DNA from: Nonomuraea rubra
GTDB taxonomy: Bacteria; Actinomycetota; Actinomycetes; Streptosporangiales; Streptosporangiaceae
Reading direction: 5' to 3'
Length of the DNA: 64,000 bases
NCBI RefSeq assembly: GCF_014207985.1
Contig: NZ_JACHMI010000001.1
Location: forward strand, 11,391,001 to 11,455,000
The notes beneath the pieces were generated by a model. The model did no database searches. It was not told the DNA's origin and was given only the letters and a program-made list of their open reading frames with translations. Positions 53,394 to 63,949 of this stretch are shown here, piece by piece (the stretch's first letter is position 1; each line of letters begins with the position of its first letter). Made by a program: the position numbers and the translations under genes.

Positions 53394-54740
53394 TCAGACG
53401 CAGGCCGTACGCACGACGTCGGCCAGCCGCCCCGCCACCTGGGTGGCGTGCTCCTCGGAAGCGGCCTCCACCATGACCCGGATCATCGGCTCGGTTCCGC
53501 TCGGCCGGATCAGCACCCGGCCGGTCTCGCCCAGCTCGGCCTCCGCCTCGGCGACGGCGGCGACGAGCTCGGGCACCGAGGCCTTGCCCTTGTCCACGTC
53601 CTTGACGTTGATCAGGATCTGCGGCAGCGGCGTCATCACCGCGGCCAGCTCCTTCAGCGGCACGCCCGACTTGGCCATCACGCCCAGCAGGTGCAGCGAG
53701 GTGAGCAGGCCGTCGCCCGTGGTGGCGTGGTCGAGCATGATGACGTGCCCCGACTGCTCGCCGCCCAGGTTGAAGCCGTCGGACTTCATCCGCTCCAGCA
53801 CGTAGCGGTCGCCCACCGCGGTCTCCACCACGGTGATCCCCGCGCCGCGCATCGCGAGCTTGAAGCCCAGGTTGGACATCACGGTGGCGACGACGGTGTC
53901 CTTGGCCAGCGTGCCCTCGCCGTGCATGGCGGCGGCGAGGATGGCCATGATGTGGTCGCCGTCGATGATCGCGCCCGTGTGGTCCACCGCCAGGCAGCGG
54001 TCGGCGTCGCCGTCGTAGGCCACACCCAGGTCGGCCCCGCGCGAGATGACGACCTGCTGGAGCTTGTCCAGGTGGGTCGAGCCGTGGCCGGCGTTGATGT
54101 TCAGGCCGTCGGGCCTGGCGCCGATCGCCTCGACCCTGGCGCCCGCGCGCAGCAGCGCCTCCGGTGCCACCATGTGGGCGGCCCCGTGTGCGCAGTCGAC
54201 CACGATGTTCAGCCCGTCCAGGGACGCGCTCATCGTGGTCAGCACGTGGGAGATGTACCGGTCCGCCTCCCCGTACGCGTCGCGCACGCGGCCGACGCCG
54301 GAGCCGACGGGGAAGCTCCACTCCTCACCGAGCCGGCGCTCGATCTCGTCCTCGACGGCGTCGGACAGCTTGAAGCCGCCGCGCGCCAGGAACTTGATGC
54401 CGTTGTCGGGCGCCGGGTTGTGCGAGGCCGACAGCATGACCCCGAGATCGGCGCCGAGCGCGGCGGTGAGGTGGGCGACGGCCGGGGTGGGCAGCACGCC
54501 GAGGCGCAGCACATCCACTCCAGACGCCGCGAGGCCGGCGACCACGGCGGCCTCGAGAAACTCTCCCGAGGCACGCGGGTCCCGGCCCACGACCGCCACC
54601 GGACGGCGTCCGGTAGCGGCGAACGCGCCTGCATCGCCGAGGACGTGCGCCGCCGCCACGGACAGATCCATGGCGAGCTCCGCCGTGAGGTCGCGACCAG
54701 CGACCCCACGTACCCCGTCGGTGCCGAAAAGGCGCGCCAA
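53394..54740 (-). CDS. glmM: Phosphoglucosamine mutase
   Basis: GlmM interconverts glucosamine-6-phosphate and glucosamine-1-phosphate for UDP-GlcNAc and peptidoglycan. The 448-residue protein has FGTDGVRG at the N-terminus, the active-site phosphoserine Ser106 in LSASHNP, the metal loop DGDADRC, sugar-binding GGEQSGH and phosphate-binding [11 protein letters not shown]. The start is TTG 54740, one base after the rpsI stop; no ATG or GTG fits, and translation is probably coupled to rpsI. It is last in rplM-rpsI-glmM. Confidence 0.97.
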   Translation of the reverse strand: MARLFGTDGVRGVAGRDLTAELAMDLSVAAAHVLGDAGAFAATGRRPVAVVGRDPRASGEFLEAAVVAGLAASGVDVLRLGVLPTPAVAHLTAALGADLGVMLSASHNPAPDNGIKFLARGGFKLSDAVEDEIERRLGEEWSFPVGSGVGRVRDAYGEADRYISHVLTTMSASLDGLNIVVDCAHGAAHMVAPEALLRAGARVEAIGARPDGLNINAGHGSTHLDKLQQVVISRGADLGVAYDGDADRCLAVDHTGAIIDGDHIMAILAAAMHGEGTLAKDTVVATVMSNLGFKLAMRGAGITVVETAVGDRYVLERMKSDGFNLGGEQSGHVIMLDHATTGDGLLTSLHLLGVMAKSGVPLKELAAVMTPLPQILINVKDVDKGKASVPELVAAVAEAEAELGETGRVLIRPSGTEPMIRVMVEAASEEHATQVAGRLADVVRTACV

Positions 54741-54741
54741 C

Positions 54742-55266
54742 TTAGCGCTTGCTGTACTGCGGAGCCTTACGGGCCTTCTTGAGGCCGTACTTCTTCCGCT
54801 CCGTGGCGCGGGCGTCACGGGTGAGGAAGCCGGCCTTCTTCAGCGGCGGGCGGTTGACCTCGACGTCCAGGATCGCCAGGGCGCGGGACAGGCCCATGCG
54901 CAGCGCGCCGGCCTGGCCGGTGACGCCGCCGCCGTCGATGCGGGCGATGACGTCGAACGCCTCCTCGGCGCCGAGCACCACGAAGGGCTCGTTGACGATC
55001 TGCTGGTGGACCTTGTTCGGGAAGTAGACGTCCAGCGAACGACCGTTGATCGTCCACTTGCCGGTGCCGGGGACGATGCGCACGCGGGCGATCGCCTCCT
55101 TGCGGCGGCCGGTGCCGTACGAGTTGCCCGTGGTGACGGGCTTGCGCACGGGAGCGTCGGCGCTGGCGGCGGACTCGGTGGTGTATTCGGACGGGAAGTC
55201 CTCGCCGGAGAAGTCCTCCAGCTCGGCCGTCTCTACGGCCGTCTCGACACCGGTGGGCTCAGCCAC
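54742..55266 (-). CDS. rpsI: 30S ribosomal protein S9 with acidic N-terminal extension
   Basis: S9 belongs to the head of the 30S subunit; its C-terminal tail touches tRNA in the P site. The 174-residue protein carries a core from about residue 48 ([19 protein letters not shown]) to the classic C-terminus [12 protein letters not shown], preceded by an acidic extension of about 45 residues, longer than in E. coli but common in Actinobacteria. GTG 55266 has AGGAG 5 nt upstream. It lies 26 nt after rplM. Confidence 0.98.
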   Translation of the reverse strand: MAEPTGVETAVETAELEDFSGEDFPSEYTTESAASADAPVRKPVTTGNSYGTGRRKEAIARVRIVPGTGKWTINGRSLDVYFPNKVHQQIVNEPFVVLGAEEAFDVIARIDGGGVTGQAGALRMGLSRALAILDVEVNRPPLKKAGFLTRDARATERKKYGLKKARKAPQYSKR

Positions 55267-55292
55267 GGTTCTCCTCTAACTCTTTCGAACTA

Positions 55293-55736
55293 CTACTGGG
55301 CGATCTGGGTGATCTCGAACGGCACCGGCTGCTGGGCCTGGTGCGGGTGCTCGGAACCCGCGTAGACCTTCAGCTTCTTGGCCATCTTCCGACCGAGGGA
55401 GTTCTTCGGCAGCATGCCCTTCACGGCCTTCTCGACGGCCTTGTCGGGGCGCTTGTCCATGAGCTCGCCATAGCTGACGGAACGCAGACCGCCCGGGTAG
55501 CCCGAGTGGCGGTACGCCTTCTTCTGCTCACGCTTGTTACCGCTCAGCGCGATCTTGTCGGCGTTGATGACGATGACGAAGTCACCGGTGTCGACGTGGT
55601 TCGCGAAGATCGGCTTGTGCTTGCCGCGGAGCAGGGTCGCGACGTGGCTGGCCAGCCGGCCCAGCACGACATCGGTCGCGTCGATGACGTACCACTGACG
55701 CTGGACGTCGGCGGGCTTCGGTGAGTACGTGCGCAC
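55293..55736 (-). CDS. rplM: 50S ribosomal protein L13
   Basis: This 147-residue L13, an early-assembly protein of the large subunit, has [55 protein letters not shown] and [16 protein letters not shown] 55736 begins the conserved [19 protein letters not shown] lies about 8 nt upstream. It heads the rplM-rpsI-glmM operon with a leader of about 160 nt that can fold. Confidence 0.98.
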   Translation of the reverse strand: MRTYSPKPADVQRQWYVIDATDVVLGRLASHVATLLRGKHKPIFANHVDTGDFVIVINADKIALSGNKREQKKAYRHSGYPGGLRSVSYGELMDKRPDKAVEKAVKGMLPKNSLGRKMAKKLKVYAGSEHPHQAQQPVPFEITQIAQ

Positions 55737-55769
55737 GGTCGTAGCCTTCTTTATGCTCGCGTCTTCGGC

Positions 55770-55787
55770 GCTGTCGGATGCGACAGC
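55770..55787 (-). promoter_or_regulatory. Stem-loop in the rplM leader
   Basis: GCTGTCG (55770-55776) and CGACAGC (55781-55787) form a perfect 7-bp stem with a 4-nt loop in the leader, about 35 nt before the L13 start. A weaker TCTCC/GGAGA stem lies further upstream in the leader. It could mediate ribosomal-protein autoregulation; this is inference. Confidence 0.45.
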
Positions 55788-55905
55788 TACATTGGTCGGT
55801 CGGTGCGGGCACACGACGGCCCGGACCTTCCGTCTCCTCAACACGGGAGATGACGCCGGACGCGCCGCGCATTGGTCACGCTGGACCTATGCACACAACG
55901 AACCT

Positions 55906-55935
55906 AAGCTACCCGCCCAAAGGCGTGCAGGTCAA
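55906..55935 (-). promoter_or_regulatory. rplM-rpsI-glmM promoter
   Basis: On the minus strand TTGACC (55930-55935) and TAGCTT (55906-55911) are spaced 18 bp, giving a transcription start near 55899 and a leader of about 160 nt before rplM. Confidence 0.7.
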
Positions 55936-56043
55936 AGTGACCGGTAACCCGAGGCGAGTCTACCCGACCGCAGAACGGTTCGATTTCGTTTCCCTGGGAC
56001 CCCTTCTTTCCCAGGACCAGACATCTCTATCGTTAGCGGCGGT

Positions 56044-56805
56044 ATGTGGCGGATCTCTCACACCCGGCAAACCCAGCGCGGCCTTCGGCGCCGGAGCCGC
56101 TTGGGTCTGCTGACCTGCCTCTTGGCCGTGCTCTTCACCGGCGTGCTCATCGGCCGGCTGACCAACGGTCCCGAGCCCGCCCCCCACGTCTACCTGAACG
56201 AGACCGTCCCGCCCGCCGCCGCCACCGCCAACCCCGCGCCCACGGCGGCCAGGAAGGCACAGCCCCAGGCCGAGCGCATCCCCCGCGGCATCACCACGAA
56301 GCAGTCGGCCCGCGACCCGGCCACCCCCAAGCCGACCAGGACTCCCAAGGACCAGATCGACGGCTTCAACACGCACGACGACCCCGCGGTGCTCGCCGAC
56401 CCCCACGACGACGAGGTGCGGGTCATCACGGGCCTGGCCTCCAGGGTCGTCACCCTGACCAACTCCGCCCGGGCGCGGCGCGGCTGCGGGCCGCTGCGGG
56501 TGGACACCTCGCTCACCCGCTCCGCGCGTGCGCACTCGCTCGAGATGGCCCGTACGGGGCGGCTGTCGCACAACTCCCCCGACGGCGCCTCACCCTGGGA
56601 ACGGATGGAGCGCGCCGGATACCGCTGGGGCTCCGCCGAGAACATCGGCGCCGGATACGTCACCGCCGAAGAGGCGATGGACGGCTGGATGGCCAGCCGC
56701 GACCACCGCACGAACATCCTGGACTGCGACCTGAAAGCCATCGGCGTCGGCGTCGCCTCGGGCCCGGGCGGACCATGGTGGACTCAGGACTTCGGAACCC
56801 AATGA
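56044..56805 (+). CDS. CAP-domain (SCP/PR1-like) envelope protein
   Basis: This 253-residue protein has a basic N-terminus, one membrane/signal helix (about 21-41, LGLLTCLLAVLFTGVLIGRL), a Pro/Thr/Ala-rich linker (about 45-115) and a CAP domain (about 125-253). The domain shows VVTLTNSARARRGCGPLRVDTSLTRSARAHSLEMA, HNSPDGASPWERM, GSAENIGAGY and the C-terminal GGPWWTQDFG. Two Cys may form a disulphide. The fold binds lipids or other ligands and acts outside the membrane. It is divergent from rplM and upstream of two IDR-membrane proteins. Confidence 0.9.
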   Translation: MWRISHTRQTQRGLRRRSRLGLLTCLLAVLFTGVLIGRLTNGPEPAPHVYLNETVPPAAATANPAPTAARKAQPQAERIPRGITTKQSARDPATPKPTRTPKDQIDGFNTHDDPAVLADPHDDEVRVITGLASRVVTLTNSARARRGCGPLRVDTSLTRSARAHSLEMARTGRLSHNSPDGASPWERMERAGYRWGSAENIGAGYVTAEEAMDGWMASRDHRTNILDCDLKAIGVGVASGPGGPWWTQDFGTQ

Positions 56806-56829
56806 CGAACATCACGGTAATGTCGCCGC

Positions 56830-58746
56830 ATGGTTTCCAACGGCAGTGGGGAACGTGAGAACGGCTCGGGCAGCGCCCCCTACGGGTTGGGAGGCGGCCC
56901 GAAAGGTCCGGGCGACGCTCCCGCAGACGGTGCCCCCTACGGTGGCGGTCCCGCTGACGGCGGTTCCTCTGGTGGCTTCTTCACCAGCCGCGGCCCCGCG
57001 AACGACGGCGCCTCGGGCAACGGGCCGTCCTCCGGTGGCTTCTTCACCAGCGGCGGCCCCGCGGGCGCACCCGGCAACGGCGGCCCCCCGAACGGCGGCC
57101 CTGTGAACGGCGGCCCCGCGAACGGCGGCAACGGCTCCTCGGGCGGCTTCTTCGGCGGCCCCTCCGGCAACGGGCCCGACCGGCCCTCCGGGTCCACCGA
57201 CCCCTTCGGCAGCAGGCCGCGCGACCCCTTCGACAGCGGCCCCGGCGGCTTCGGCGGCCCCTCCGGCAGCTTCTTCACCAGCGGCGGCCCCGCGGGCGCA
57301 CCCGGCAACGGCAGCCCAGGCGGCCCCACGAACGGCGGCCCCGGCAACGGCGAGCCCAGAGGCGGCTCCGGAGGCGGCGACCCCTTCAGCGCCGGCGGGC
57401 CGGGAGGCGGCGACTTCTTCGGCGGCGGCGGGCCGGGAGGTAGCGGCTCCGGCGGCGACCCCTTCGCCGGTGGCGGCGGCCCCGGTGGCGGCCCTGGCAG
57501 TGGCGGTCCCGGTGGCGGCGGCCGTGGCGGTGGTGCCGGGGGCGGCAGGCCCTCCGGCGGCCCTCCGAGCGGCCCGCAGTCCGGTGGCGGCTTCTTCGGC
57601 TCCGACCCGTTCGGTGGTGACCCCTTCAGCGGCGGGCCTTTCGGCGGCGGCGGCCCGAACGGCCCCGGCCCAGGCGGCCCCGGCGGCGGCCCTGGCGGCC
57701 CAGGTGGCGGTCCCGGTGGTGGCCCCGGCGGTGGCCCGGGCGGGCAAGGCCCCGACGGACGTCCTGATGGGCGCGCCGAAGGGCGTGCCGAGGGACGCGG
57801 CGGAGGCCGCCGTGGAAGGCGCGCGGCCGACTCCGACGACAGCGCACCTCCCAGCCGTGGCAAGGACCCCTTCGCCACCGACACCCCCGGCGACGACGCT
57901 CCCGCGACCGGCAAGTCCCGCCGTTCCCGCAAGGACCGCAAGGCGTCCGACGACACCGACCAGAACGACAAGGACGACACCTCCCGGGGAACGCAGAGCC
58001 GGGTCGGCTGGAGCCCCTACGACGAGGGCGGCAACCGCTCGCGCGGCCCGCTGCTGGCCACGATCGGCGGCGTGGTGGTGCTCGGCCTCCTCGGCGGCGG
58101 CCTCTACCTGATGTGGAACGCCGACTCCCCCACCTCCGCCGAGACCGCCACCCCCAGACAGACCTCGGCGCCGCTGCCGTCGGCCCCGCCCGGCAAGTAC
58201 GGGTTCGCCGCCGACCGCGAGACCGACCCCGACGGGATCTCGGTGAAGGAGTTCTTCGGCTCGAAGAAGAAGTTCACGGTCTCGGGCCGCGGCTACGAGA
58301 TGACGATCACCAGCAAGGACAAGAAGTGCGAGGACGGCGCCCTGGGCGATGCCCTCAAGAAGGCGCTCAAGTCCGCCAAGTGCAACCAGTTCCTGCGCGC
58401 GAGCTTCCGCGACAAGGCCGGCAAGGTGATCGGCACGGTGGGCGTGGCCAACCTCAGCACGAGCAAGAACGCGAGCAAGGTGGCCAAGAGCGGCAACGAC
58501 GAGAACTACGTCAAGCCGCTGGCGGGCAAGGACAGCGTCACGAAGCTCCTCGGCTCCGGTGCCGGCGGCGCGAAGGTCTCGACGTTCGGGCACTACGCGA
58601 TCCTGGTCTGGTTCCAGAACAAGGACGGCACGAAGCCCGACTCGAAGGGGTCGAAGCAGATTTCCGAGGCCATCAACGACATCACCAAGGCCACCGTGTT
58701 CCAGGCTCTGGATCACCGGGCGCTCACCGGCAGCGCGCTGAGCTGA
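56830..58746 (+). CDS. Gly/Pro-rich disordered single-pass membrane protein, paralog 1
   Basis: This 638-residue protein has an N-terminal region of about 400 residues made of Gly, Pro, Ser and Asn with recurring SSGGFFTSGGPAGAPGNG-like units, ending in a basic/acidic stretch (RGGGRRGRRAADSDDSAP). One membrane helix follows (about 405-426) and then an outer domain of about 190 residues. That domain has Cys500 and Cys518 (KKCEDGALGDALKKALKSAKCNQFLRASF region) and is related to the end of the next protein. TAATGT ends 6 nt before the ATG and no ribosome site exists, so it is probably leaderless. No known family; possibly a condensate-forming or envelope-sensing protein. Confidence 0.82.
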   Translation: MVSNGSGERENGSGSAPYGLGGGPKGPGDAPADGAPYGGGPADGGSSGGFFTSRGPANDGASGNGPSSGGFFTSGGPAGAPGNGGPPNGGPVNGGPANGGNGSSGGFFGGPSGNGPDRPSGSTDPFGSRPRDPFDSGPGGFGGPSGSFFTSGGPAGAPGNGSPGGPTNGGPGNGEPRGGSGGGDPFSAGGPGGGDFFGGGGPGGSGSGGDPFAGGGGPGGGPGSGGPGGGGRGGGAGGGRPSGGPPSGPQSGGGFFGSDPFGGDPFSGGPFGGGGPNGPGPGGPGGGPGGPGGGPGGGPGGGPGGQGPDGRPDGRAEGRAEGRGGGRRGRRAADSDDSAPPSRGKDPFATDTPGDDAPATGKSRRSRKDRKASDDTDQNDKDDTSRGTQSRVGWSPYDEGGNRSRGPLLATIGGVVVLGLLGGGLYLMWNADSPTSAETATPRQTSAPLPSAPPGKYGFAADRETDPDGISVKEFFGSKKKFTVSGRGYEMTITSKDKKCEDGALGDALKKALKSAKCNQFLRASFRDKAGKVIGTVGVANLSTSKNASKVAKSGNDENYVKPLAGKDSVTKLLGSGAGGAKVSTFGHYAILVWFQNKDGTKPDSKGSKQISEAINDITKATVFQALDHRALTGSALS

Positions 58747-58846
58747 GCGGTCTTTGTGGGGCATATGCGCCTGTAGCGGGCTCGTGAGACCTCTGGGAAC
58801 ACCCATACCGACATAACGATCTCGCTACTCTCGCTAGGCTCCAGCT

Positions 58847-61255
58847 ATGCGTGGCCAGGAACCCGGGTCTGAGCACGATCGCAGGGAAGCCGACCGCTCG
58901 GCCGTACCCGCGACGCCACCGCCGAGCTTCGGCCAGACCGACGGGCAAGACGTTCCAGCGGCGTTCGCTCCATCCGGCGAGGCGGACGCTCCCGTCCCAC
59001 CCGTCCTCCAGGGATCGGCCTCCGACGAGGAGACGTCGCCCGGCGCCCAGCCATGGGAAGTGCCGGGCGACGACGCCGCCCCGTACGACTGGTTCTCCGA
59101 CCCCACCCACCCCGACCACGGCCTCTCCGGTCCCCCACAGCCCGACCAGCACGCCTTCGGCGGACAGCACCAGTCCCCCGAACCACCCACCGGCCATCAC
59201 GCCTTCGCCCCGCAGCCGCCCACCTGGGAGCCGCCGACCGCGCAGGATGGCACGCAGGTTCCCCAGGCGGACCAGCCCCACGGCGCCCACGGCGTTCAGC
59301 AGGACCAGCCCGTCCACCCGCAGGGCGTTCAGCAGGACCAGCACGTCCACCCGCATGACGTTCAGCAGGACCAGCACTTCCTCCCGCAGAACGCACCTGC
59401 CGACCAGCCCTTCGACGCGCAGGGCGCCCAGGAGGCACCTGCCCACCAGCCCTTCACCCCGCCCGCGTACCAGGAGCCGTTCGCCGCGCCCCCGACCGGT
59501 TTCACCCCCTTCGGCACCCCCGAGTCCGACCACCCGTGGCAGGCGGACGACGACCAGACCCGCCCGGGCCGCATCCAGGACATCCGCCCCTGGGACCAGC
59601 AGGAGCACGACCCCGGCCAGGACCTGGGCCGGTGGCCGGCGGAGCCGGTGGTGCCGGGCGCGCCGCCGTGGGAGCCGCCGCCCGCGTTCACGGCCGCAGC
59701 GGCGGGCATGCCGGCCTGGCCCGCCCCCATCTCGGACCCGCACGCCATGCCACCCTGGCCGGCCGCCACGGGCGAGCTGGAGGCCGAGCCTGACGAGCCG
59801 AGCCTCCCCCCGCCCTTCGACCCGAACGCCACCAACCCCGAGGGCTTCGCCCGCCCGGCCCACTACTTCGACCCCGAGGCCGCGAAGCTGGACGCCGCCC
59901 ACCACCCGGCCCAGAGCACACCCGCCCCCACCGAGCAGGACGCCACCAACCCCACCGGCCCCCGCCCCGCCTTCCTGACCACGGACGCCACGACACCGCC
60001 CGACGGCGAGCCGCCCGCCACCCAGCCGAGCCCCGGCCAAGGCACCGCCCAGGACGCCGCACACCCGAGCCCCGGCCAAGGCCCCACGCCGGGCACCGGC
60101 CAAGGCTCCACGCCGGGCACCGGCCAAGGCACCCCACCGGCCCCCGCCCAGGGCCAGCCCCCCACCGGCCACCAGGAAGACCTGGAGCCGGACGACACCC
60201 GCCTGGCCCTCCCCTTCCCGACCGCCCCGGGCGCCCACCCCCCACCCCTCGGCGCCCCCGTCGCCACGGAAGACCCCGCCGCCGACCAGCCCCCGGCCCA
60301 CTACTTCGACCCCAACGCGAACCAGTCCACCCGCCCCCCGGAGCCCGGCGACGTACCCGTCTGGCCCCCCACACCCCCCACCGGTGACAAACTGCCCGAG
60401 CTCCCCTTCTCCAGAGAAACCTGGGGCCAGCGCCCGTCCACCTCGCTGGACCTCCCCCGGCCCCCGGCAGGCGGCCCGGCCTTCCCGCCGGGCGCGTTCA
60501 AGCAGCCCCCGTTCCAGACCCCGCCCCCACCCCCACCACCGGCGAAGAGCAAGCGGGCGTTGCTGGTGACGCTGGGCGCGCTGGCCCTGGCGGGCGTGGC
60601 GACGGGCGGCTTCTTCGCCTTCCAGGCCGTGAGCGGCGCCCCGCCCACCACGGCCGCGGCCCGCTCCACCGCGCCACCGAGCGCCGCCACCGCGCAGACC
60701 CCGCCGCCGGACGCCGCCGGCACGTCGATACTCAACTCCGAGCAGACCGACCCGCAGAAGCTGTCGCTGTCGGAGGCGTTCCCGAAGAAGAAGGTCGGCG
60801 CGGCGGGCACCACGTTCACCAGGGTCAAGGCCGACATGGAGACGACCTGCGAGAAGGCCGCCACGGGCGAGTTCGCCGACGCGCTCAAGGAGCAGAAGTG
60901 CAGCCGGGTCCTGAGGGCCACGTACGTCGACAGCAAGCGCCGCTACGCCGTCACCACCGGCATCGCCGTCCTGCCTGACAGGAACGCCGCCGCCACCGCC
61001 GACCAGGCGAAGAACCTCTCCCGCAACATCTGGTTCCGCCCGCTGCCCGGCCCGGAGAAGTCGGGCGGCGAGCGCGTGCACATCGCGGGCGGCTACGCCT
61101 CGGGCCTGGTCTGGGGCCGCTACATCGTCTTCAGCTACGCCACCCACGCCGACGGCCACACGCCGGAGGCCAAGGACAAGACGTTGCCCAAGGTCAGCGG
61201 GGCGTTCAGGGACCAGACCTCACTCGTGCTCGAGCGCCGCATCACCAAGGGCTGA
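58847..61255 (+). CDS. Pro/Gln-rich disordered single-pass membrane protein, paralog 2
   Basis: This 802-residue protein has about 560 residues of Pro, Gln, His, Asp and Ala-rich disordered sequence with repeats ([15 protein letters not shown], [12 protein letters not shown], and PAHYFDP occurring twice). One membrane helix follows (about 568-590), then an outer domain of about 200 residues with Cys668 and Cys685. The outer domain aligns by eye with that of the preceding protein: [19 protein letters not shown] against C..GALGDALKK...KCNQFLRASF. TAGGCT ends 6 nt before the ATG, suggesting a leaderless start. The 3' end overlaps truA by 36 nt. The family is unknown. Confidence 0.82.
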   Translation: MRGQEPGSEHDRREADRSAVPATPPPSFGQTDGQDVPAAFAPSGEADAPVPPVLQGSASDEETSPGAQPWEVPGDDAAPYDWFSDPTHPDHGLSGPPQPDQHAFGGQHQSPEPPTGHHAFAPQPPTWEPPTAQDGTQVPQADQPHGAHGVQQDQPVHPQGVQQDQHVHPHDVQQDQHFLPQNAPADQPFDAQGAQEAPAHQPFTPPAYQEPFAAPPTGFTPFGTPESDHPWQADDDQTRPGRIQDIRPWDQQEHDPGQDLGRWPAEPVVPGAPPWEPPPAFTAAAAGMPAWPAPISDPHAMPPWPAATGELEAEPDEPSLPPPFDPNATNPEGFARPAHYFDPEAAKLDAAHHPAQSTPAPTEQDATNPTGPRPAFLTTDATTPPDGEPPATQPSPGQGTAQDAAHPSPGQGPTPGTGQGSTPGTGQGTPPAPAQGQPPTGHQEDLEPDDTRLALPFPTAPGAHPPPLGAPVATEDPAADQPPAHYFDPNANQSTRPPEPGDVPVWPPTPPTGDKLPELPFSRETWGQRPSTSLDLPRPPAGGPAFPPGAFKQPPFQTPPPPPPPAKSKRALLVTLGALALAGVATGGFFAFQAVSGAPPTTAAARSTAPPSAATAQTPPPDAAGTSILNSEQTDPQKLSLSEAFPKKKVGAAGTTFTRVKADMETTCEKAATGEFADALKEQKCSRVLRATYVDSKRRYAVTTGIAVLPDRNAAATADQAKNLSRNIWFRPLPGPEKSGGERVHIAGGYASGLVWGRYIVFSYATHADGHTPEAKDKTLPKVSGAFRDQTSLVLERRITKG
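59291..59389 (+). repeat. Three 33-bp tandem repeats in the disordered region of paralog 2
   Basis: Units 59291-59323, 59324-59356 and 59357-59389 each begin (G/GA)CGTTCAGCAGGACCAG and encode an 11-residue unit with VQQDQ. They keep frame, consistent with growth of the disordered region by slippage or recombination. Confidence 0.85.
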
Positions 61256-62101
61256 GGCCGCCGTCCGCACTCGCCGCGTGGCCCGCGCCCGCGCGGCGAG
61301 CTCCGGCTCCGGCGGGTATCCGACCTCTTCCAGGCACAGCCCGTGCGCGGGCGCGACGTGCACCCCGGAGTCCCGTACGGCCGCCGTCAGCACCTGCCCG
61401 GGCCACTCCACGGGCCGCCGCCCGTCACCGGCCGCCAGCAGCGACCCGACCAGCGCCCGCACCATCGAGTGGCAGAACGCGTCGGCCACCACGGTGGCCT
61501 CCAGCACCCCGTCCGGCTGCCGGGCCCAGTCCAGCCGCTGCAGCTCCCTGATCGTCGTGGCGCCCTCGCGCTTCTTGCAGAATGCCGCGAAGTCGTGCTC
61601 GCCGATCAGTCGCGACGCGGCCGCGTTCATCGCCCCGAGGTCGAGGGGCCGGTTGTGCCAGACCACCTCGCGCCGCCGCAGCGGGTCGACGCCGCCGGGA
61701 GCGTCACCCACCCGGTACGCGTACCGCCGGAACATCGCGGAGAACCGTGCGTCAAAGCCCTCAGGAGCCACCGAGACCCGATAAATCCGTACATCTGGCT
61801 CCAGGACCCCGCCGAGCCGTCTCACGAGCGCAGCGAGCCGCTCATCGACGCCCAGGCGCCCCCGGTTCCCGTCGAGCTCCCCCAGCGCCGCCTCCGGCAC
61901 GTCCACGTGGGCCACCTGCCCCCGCGCGTGCACCCCGGCGTCGGTACGCCCGGCCACGGTCAGCATGGCGGGCCCGTCGAGCCGCAGGATCCGGCCGAGC
62001 GCCTGCTCGATCTCCCCCTGGACCGTACGCAGCCCCGGCTGCCTGGCCCATCCGGAGAAGCCGGTCCCGTCGTACGCGAGATCGAGGCGGAGCCGTACCA
62101 C
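61220..62101 (-). CDS. truA: tRNA pseudouridine(38-40) synthase
   Basis: TruA makes pseudouridine at tRNA positions 38-40. The 293-residue protein has [17 protein letters not shown], catalytic Asp54 in [15 protein letters not shown], and the C-terminal [15 protein letters not shown] charged, Ala-rich C-terminal tail (about 30 residues) extends beyond E. coli TruA. The start is GTG 62101, with GGGAGA about 6 nt upstream. It is last in rpsD-rpoA-rplQ-truA, beyond a hairpin, and overlaps the convergent paralog-2 gene. Confidence 0.97.
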   Translation of the reverse strand: MVRLRLDLAYDGTGFSGWARQPGLRTVQGEIEQALGRILRLDGPAMLTVAGRTDAGVHARGQVAHVDVPEAALGELDGNRGRLGVDERLAALVRRLGGVLEPDVRIYRVSVAPEGFDARFSAMFRRYAYRVGDAPGGVDPLRRREVVWHNRPLDLGAMNAAASRLIGEHDFAAFCKKREGATTIRELQRLDWARQPDGVLEATVVADAFCHSMVRALVGSLLAAGDGRRPVEWPGQVLTAAVRDSGVHVAPAHGLCLEEVGYPPEPELAARARATRRVRTAASALGDAALEHE

Positions 62102-62127
62102 GATGGTTCTCCCTCACCTATGGAAAA

Positions 62128-62159
62128 GGGCCCGAACCCCCGCGAGGGGATCCGGGCCC
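62128..62159 (-). terminator. Hairpin terminator/attenuator between rplQ and truA
   Basis: GGGCCCG (62128-62134) pairs with CGGGCCC (62153-62159), and CCCC with GGGG inside. On the minus strand it is followed by TTTTCC, so it can terminate after rplQ with partial read-through into truA. Confidence 0.75.
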
Positions 62160-62179
62160 ATCTCATCCAGCCTGAAAGA

Positions 62180-62731
62180 TCAGGCCTCGTCCTTCTTCGC
62201 CTCAGGAGCCTCGGCGCCCTCGGCGGGAGCCTCGGCGGCCTCCGCCTTGGTCTCCTCAGCGGCGGCGGCCTCGGGGGCCTCCTCAGCGGCCTCGGCCTTG
62301 GTCTCCTCCTCGGCCGGGGCGGCGGCCGGAGCAGCAGCCGGGGCCTCGGTGCGGCGGGTGGTGACGCCGCCCAGCGGCTCGGTCACCAGCTCGATGACCG
62401 CCATCGGGGCGTTGTCGCCCTTACGCGGGCCGATCTTGGTGATACGGGTGTAGCCACCGGGCCGCTCGGCGAACGTCACCGCGAGCTCGGTGAACAGGTG
62501 GTGCACGACGCCCTTGTCCCGAACGACGGTCAGGACCTGACGCCGGTTGTGGATGTCGCCCTTCTTCGCCTTGGTGATCAGGCGCTCCGCCAGCGGGCGC
62601 AGGCGCTTGGCCTTGGCGACCGTCGTGCGGATCTTGCCGTGGCGGAACAGGTCCGTGGCCAGGTTGGCCAGGATCAGCCGCTCGTGCGCCGGGCTGCCGC
62701 CAAGACGTGCACCCTTGGTGGGCTTGGGCAT
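62180..62731 (-). CDS. rplQ: 50S ribosomal protein L17 with Ala/Glu-rich tail
   Basis: L17 lies near the peptide exit tunnel. The 183-residue protein has the conserved core [37 protein letters not shown] through [23 protein letters not shown] (about 1-115). A low-complexity tail of about 60 residues of Ala and Glu ([18 protein letters not shown]) follows, typical of actinobacterial L17. It lies about 95 nt after rpoA on the same strand. Confidence 0.98.
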   Translation of the reverse strand: MPKPTKGARLGGSPAHERLILANLATDLFRHGKIRTTVAKAKRLRPLAERLITKAKKGDIHNRRQVLTVVRDKGVVHHLFTELAVTFAERPGGYTRITKIGPRKGDNAPMAVIELVTEPLGGVTTRRTEAPAAAPAAAPAEEETKAEAAEEAPEAAAAEETKAEAAEAPAEGAEAPEAKKDEA

Positions 62732-62826
62732 GTTAGTTCTCCTTGGGAGTTCACCCGCTCCGGCCGTACCAGGTACCGGGGTCGGGCCGCCAGGCCCCCG
62801 GGTCGGGGGCCCGCGCTATCTGGGAA

Positions 62827-63843
62827 TCAGTACTGCTCGGTCTCGACGTACGCGCTGTCGTCGTCGTCGTAGCCGCCGCCGGCCACCGCGCTCGGGTCGA
62901 ACCCGGGCGGGGAGTCCTTGAGCGCCAGCGACATCTCGTGCAGCTTCTGCTTGACCTCTTCGATCGACTTGGCGCCGAAGTTGCGGATGTCGAGCAGGTC
63001 CTGCTCGCTGCGGGCGACGAGCTCACCCACGGTGTGGATGCCCTCGCGCTTGAGGCAGTTGTAGGAGCGGACCGTGAGGTTCAGCTCCTCGATCGGCAGC
63101 GCCAGGTCGGCCGCGAGGGCGGCGTCGGTCGGCGACGGGCCGATGTCGATGCCCTCGGCCTCGACGTTGAGCTCGCGGGCCAGGCCGAAGAGCTCGACGA
63201 GGGTCTTACCGGCGGAGGCCACCGCGTCGCGGGGCTTCATGGCCGGCTTGGTCTCGACGTCGAGGATGAGGCGGTCGAAGTCGGTGCGCTGCTCGACTCG
63301 GGTCGCCTCGACCTTGTAGGTGACCTTGAGGACCGGGGAGTAGATCGAGTCGATCGGGATCCGGCCGATCTCCTGGCCCGGCTGCTTGTTCTGCGCGGCG
63401 GAGACGTAGCCGCGACCGCGCTCGACGGTCAGCTCCATCTCCAGCTTCGCCTTGCCGTTCAGCGTGGCGATGCGCAGCTCGGGGTTGTGCACCTCGACAC
63501 CGGCCGGAGGCGCGATGTCGGCGGCGGTGACCTCGCCCGGGCCCTGCTTGCGCAGGTACATCACGACCGGCTCGTCGTGCTCGGAGGAGACGACCAGCTC
63601 CTTGAGGTTGAGGATGATGTCGGTGACGTCTTCCTTGACCCCGGGAACGGTCGAGAACTCGTGCAGCACGCCCTCGATGCGGATGCTCGTCACGGCCGCG
63701 CCCGGGATGGACGACAGCAGCGTGCGGCGCAGAGAGTTGCCGATGGTGTAACCGAAGCCCGGCTCCAGCGGCTCGATGACGAACCGGGACCGGGTCTCGT
63801 CGATCGACTCTTCGAGAAGAGTCGGACGCTGAGCGATCAGCAT
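62827..63843 (-). CDS. rpoA: RNA polymerase alpha subunit
   Basis: This 338-residue alpha subunit nucleates RNA polymerase assembly and contacts promoter UP elements and activators. The N-terminal domain begins [40 protein letters not shown], and the C-terminal domain has [52 protein letters not shown], followed by an acidic tail [16 protein letters not shown] 63843 has GGGGAGA 7 nt upstream. It is downstream of rpsD. Confidence 0.98.
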   Translation of the reverse strand: MLIAQRPTLLEESIDETRSRFVIEPLEPGFGYTIGNSLRRTLLSSIPGAAVTSIRIEGVLHEFSTVPGVKEDVTDIILNLKELVVSSEHDEPVVMYLRKQGPGEVTAADIAPPAGVEVHNPELRIATLNGKAKLEMELTVERGRGYVSAAQNKQPGQEIGRIPIDSIYSPVLKVTYKVEATRVEQRTDFDRLILDVETKPAMKPRDAVASAGKTLVELFGLARELNVEAEGIDIGPSPTDAALAADLALPIEELNLTVRSYNCLKREGIHTVGELVARSEQDLLDIRNFGAKSIEEVKQKLHEMSLALKDSPPGFDPSAVAGGGYDDDDSAYVETEQY

Positions 63844-63906
63844 GTGGGTCTCCCCTGGTTTCGTGTGGCGACCGCTATATGACGCCACTCCGATAAAAAC
63901 AGCCTA

Positions 63907-63934
63907 GTCGGGATGCGGCGTGCCGCACCCCGAC
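63907..63934 (-). terminator. Hairpin between rpsD and rpoA (attenuator candidate)
   Basis: GTCGGG then TGCGGC (63907-63919) pairs with GCCGCA then CCCGAC (63922-63934) with one mismatch and a 2-nt loop. On the minus strand a GTTTTT run follows 7 nt later. A promoter for rpoA (TATAGC near 63876-63881) may lie just after it. Confidence 0.55.
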
Positions 63935-63949
63935 CGGACCGGTGACTAC

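Noticed and set aside
56900..57780. CRISPR-like array
   Set aside because: The repeated Gly/Pro codons are part of a continuous reading frame, with irregular spacing and no unique spacers or cas genes.
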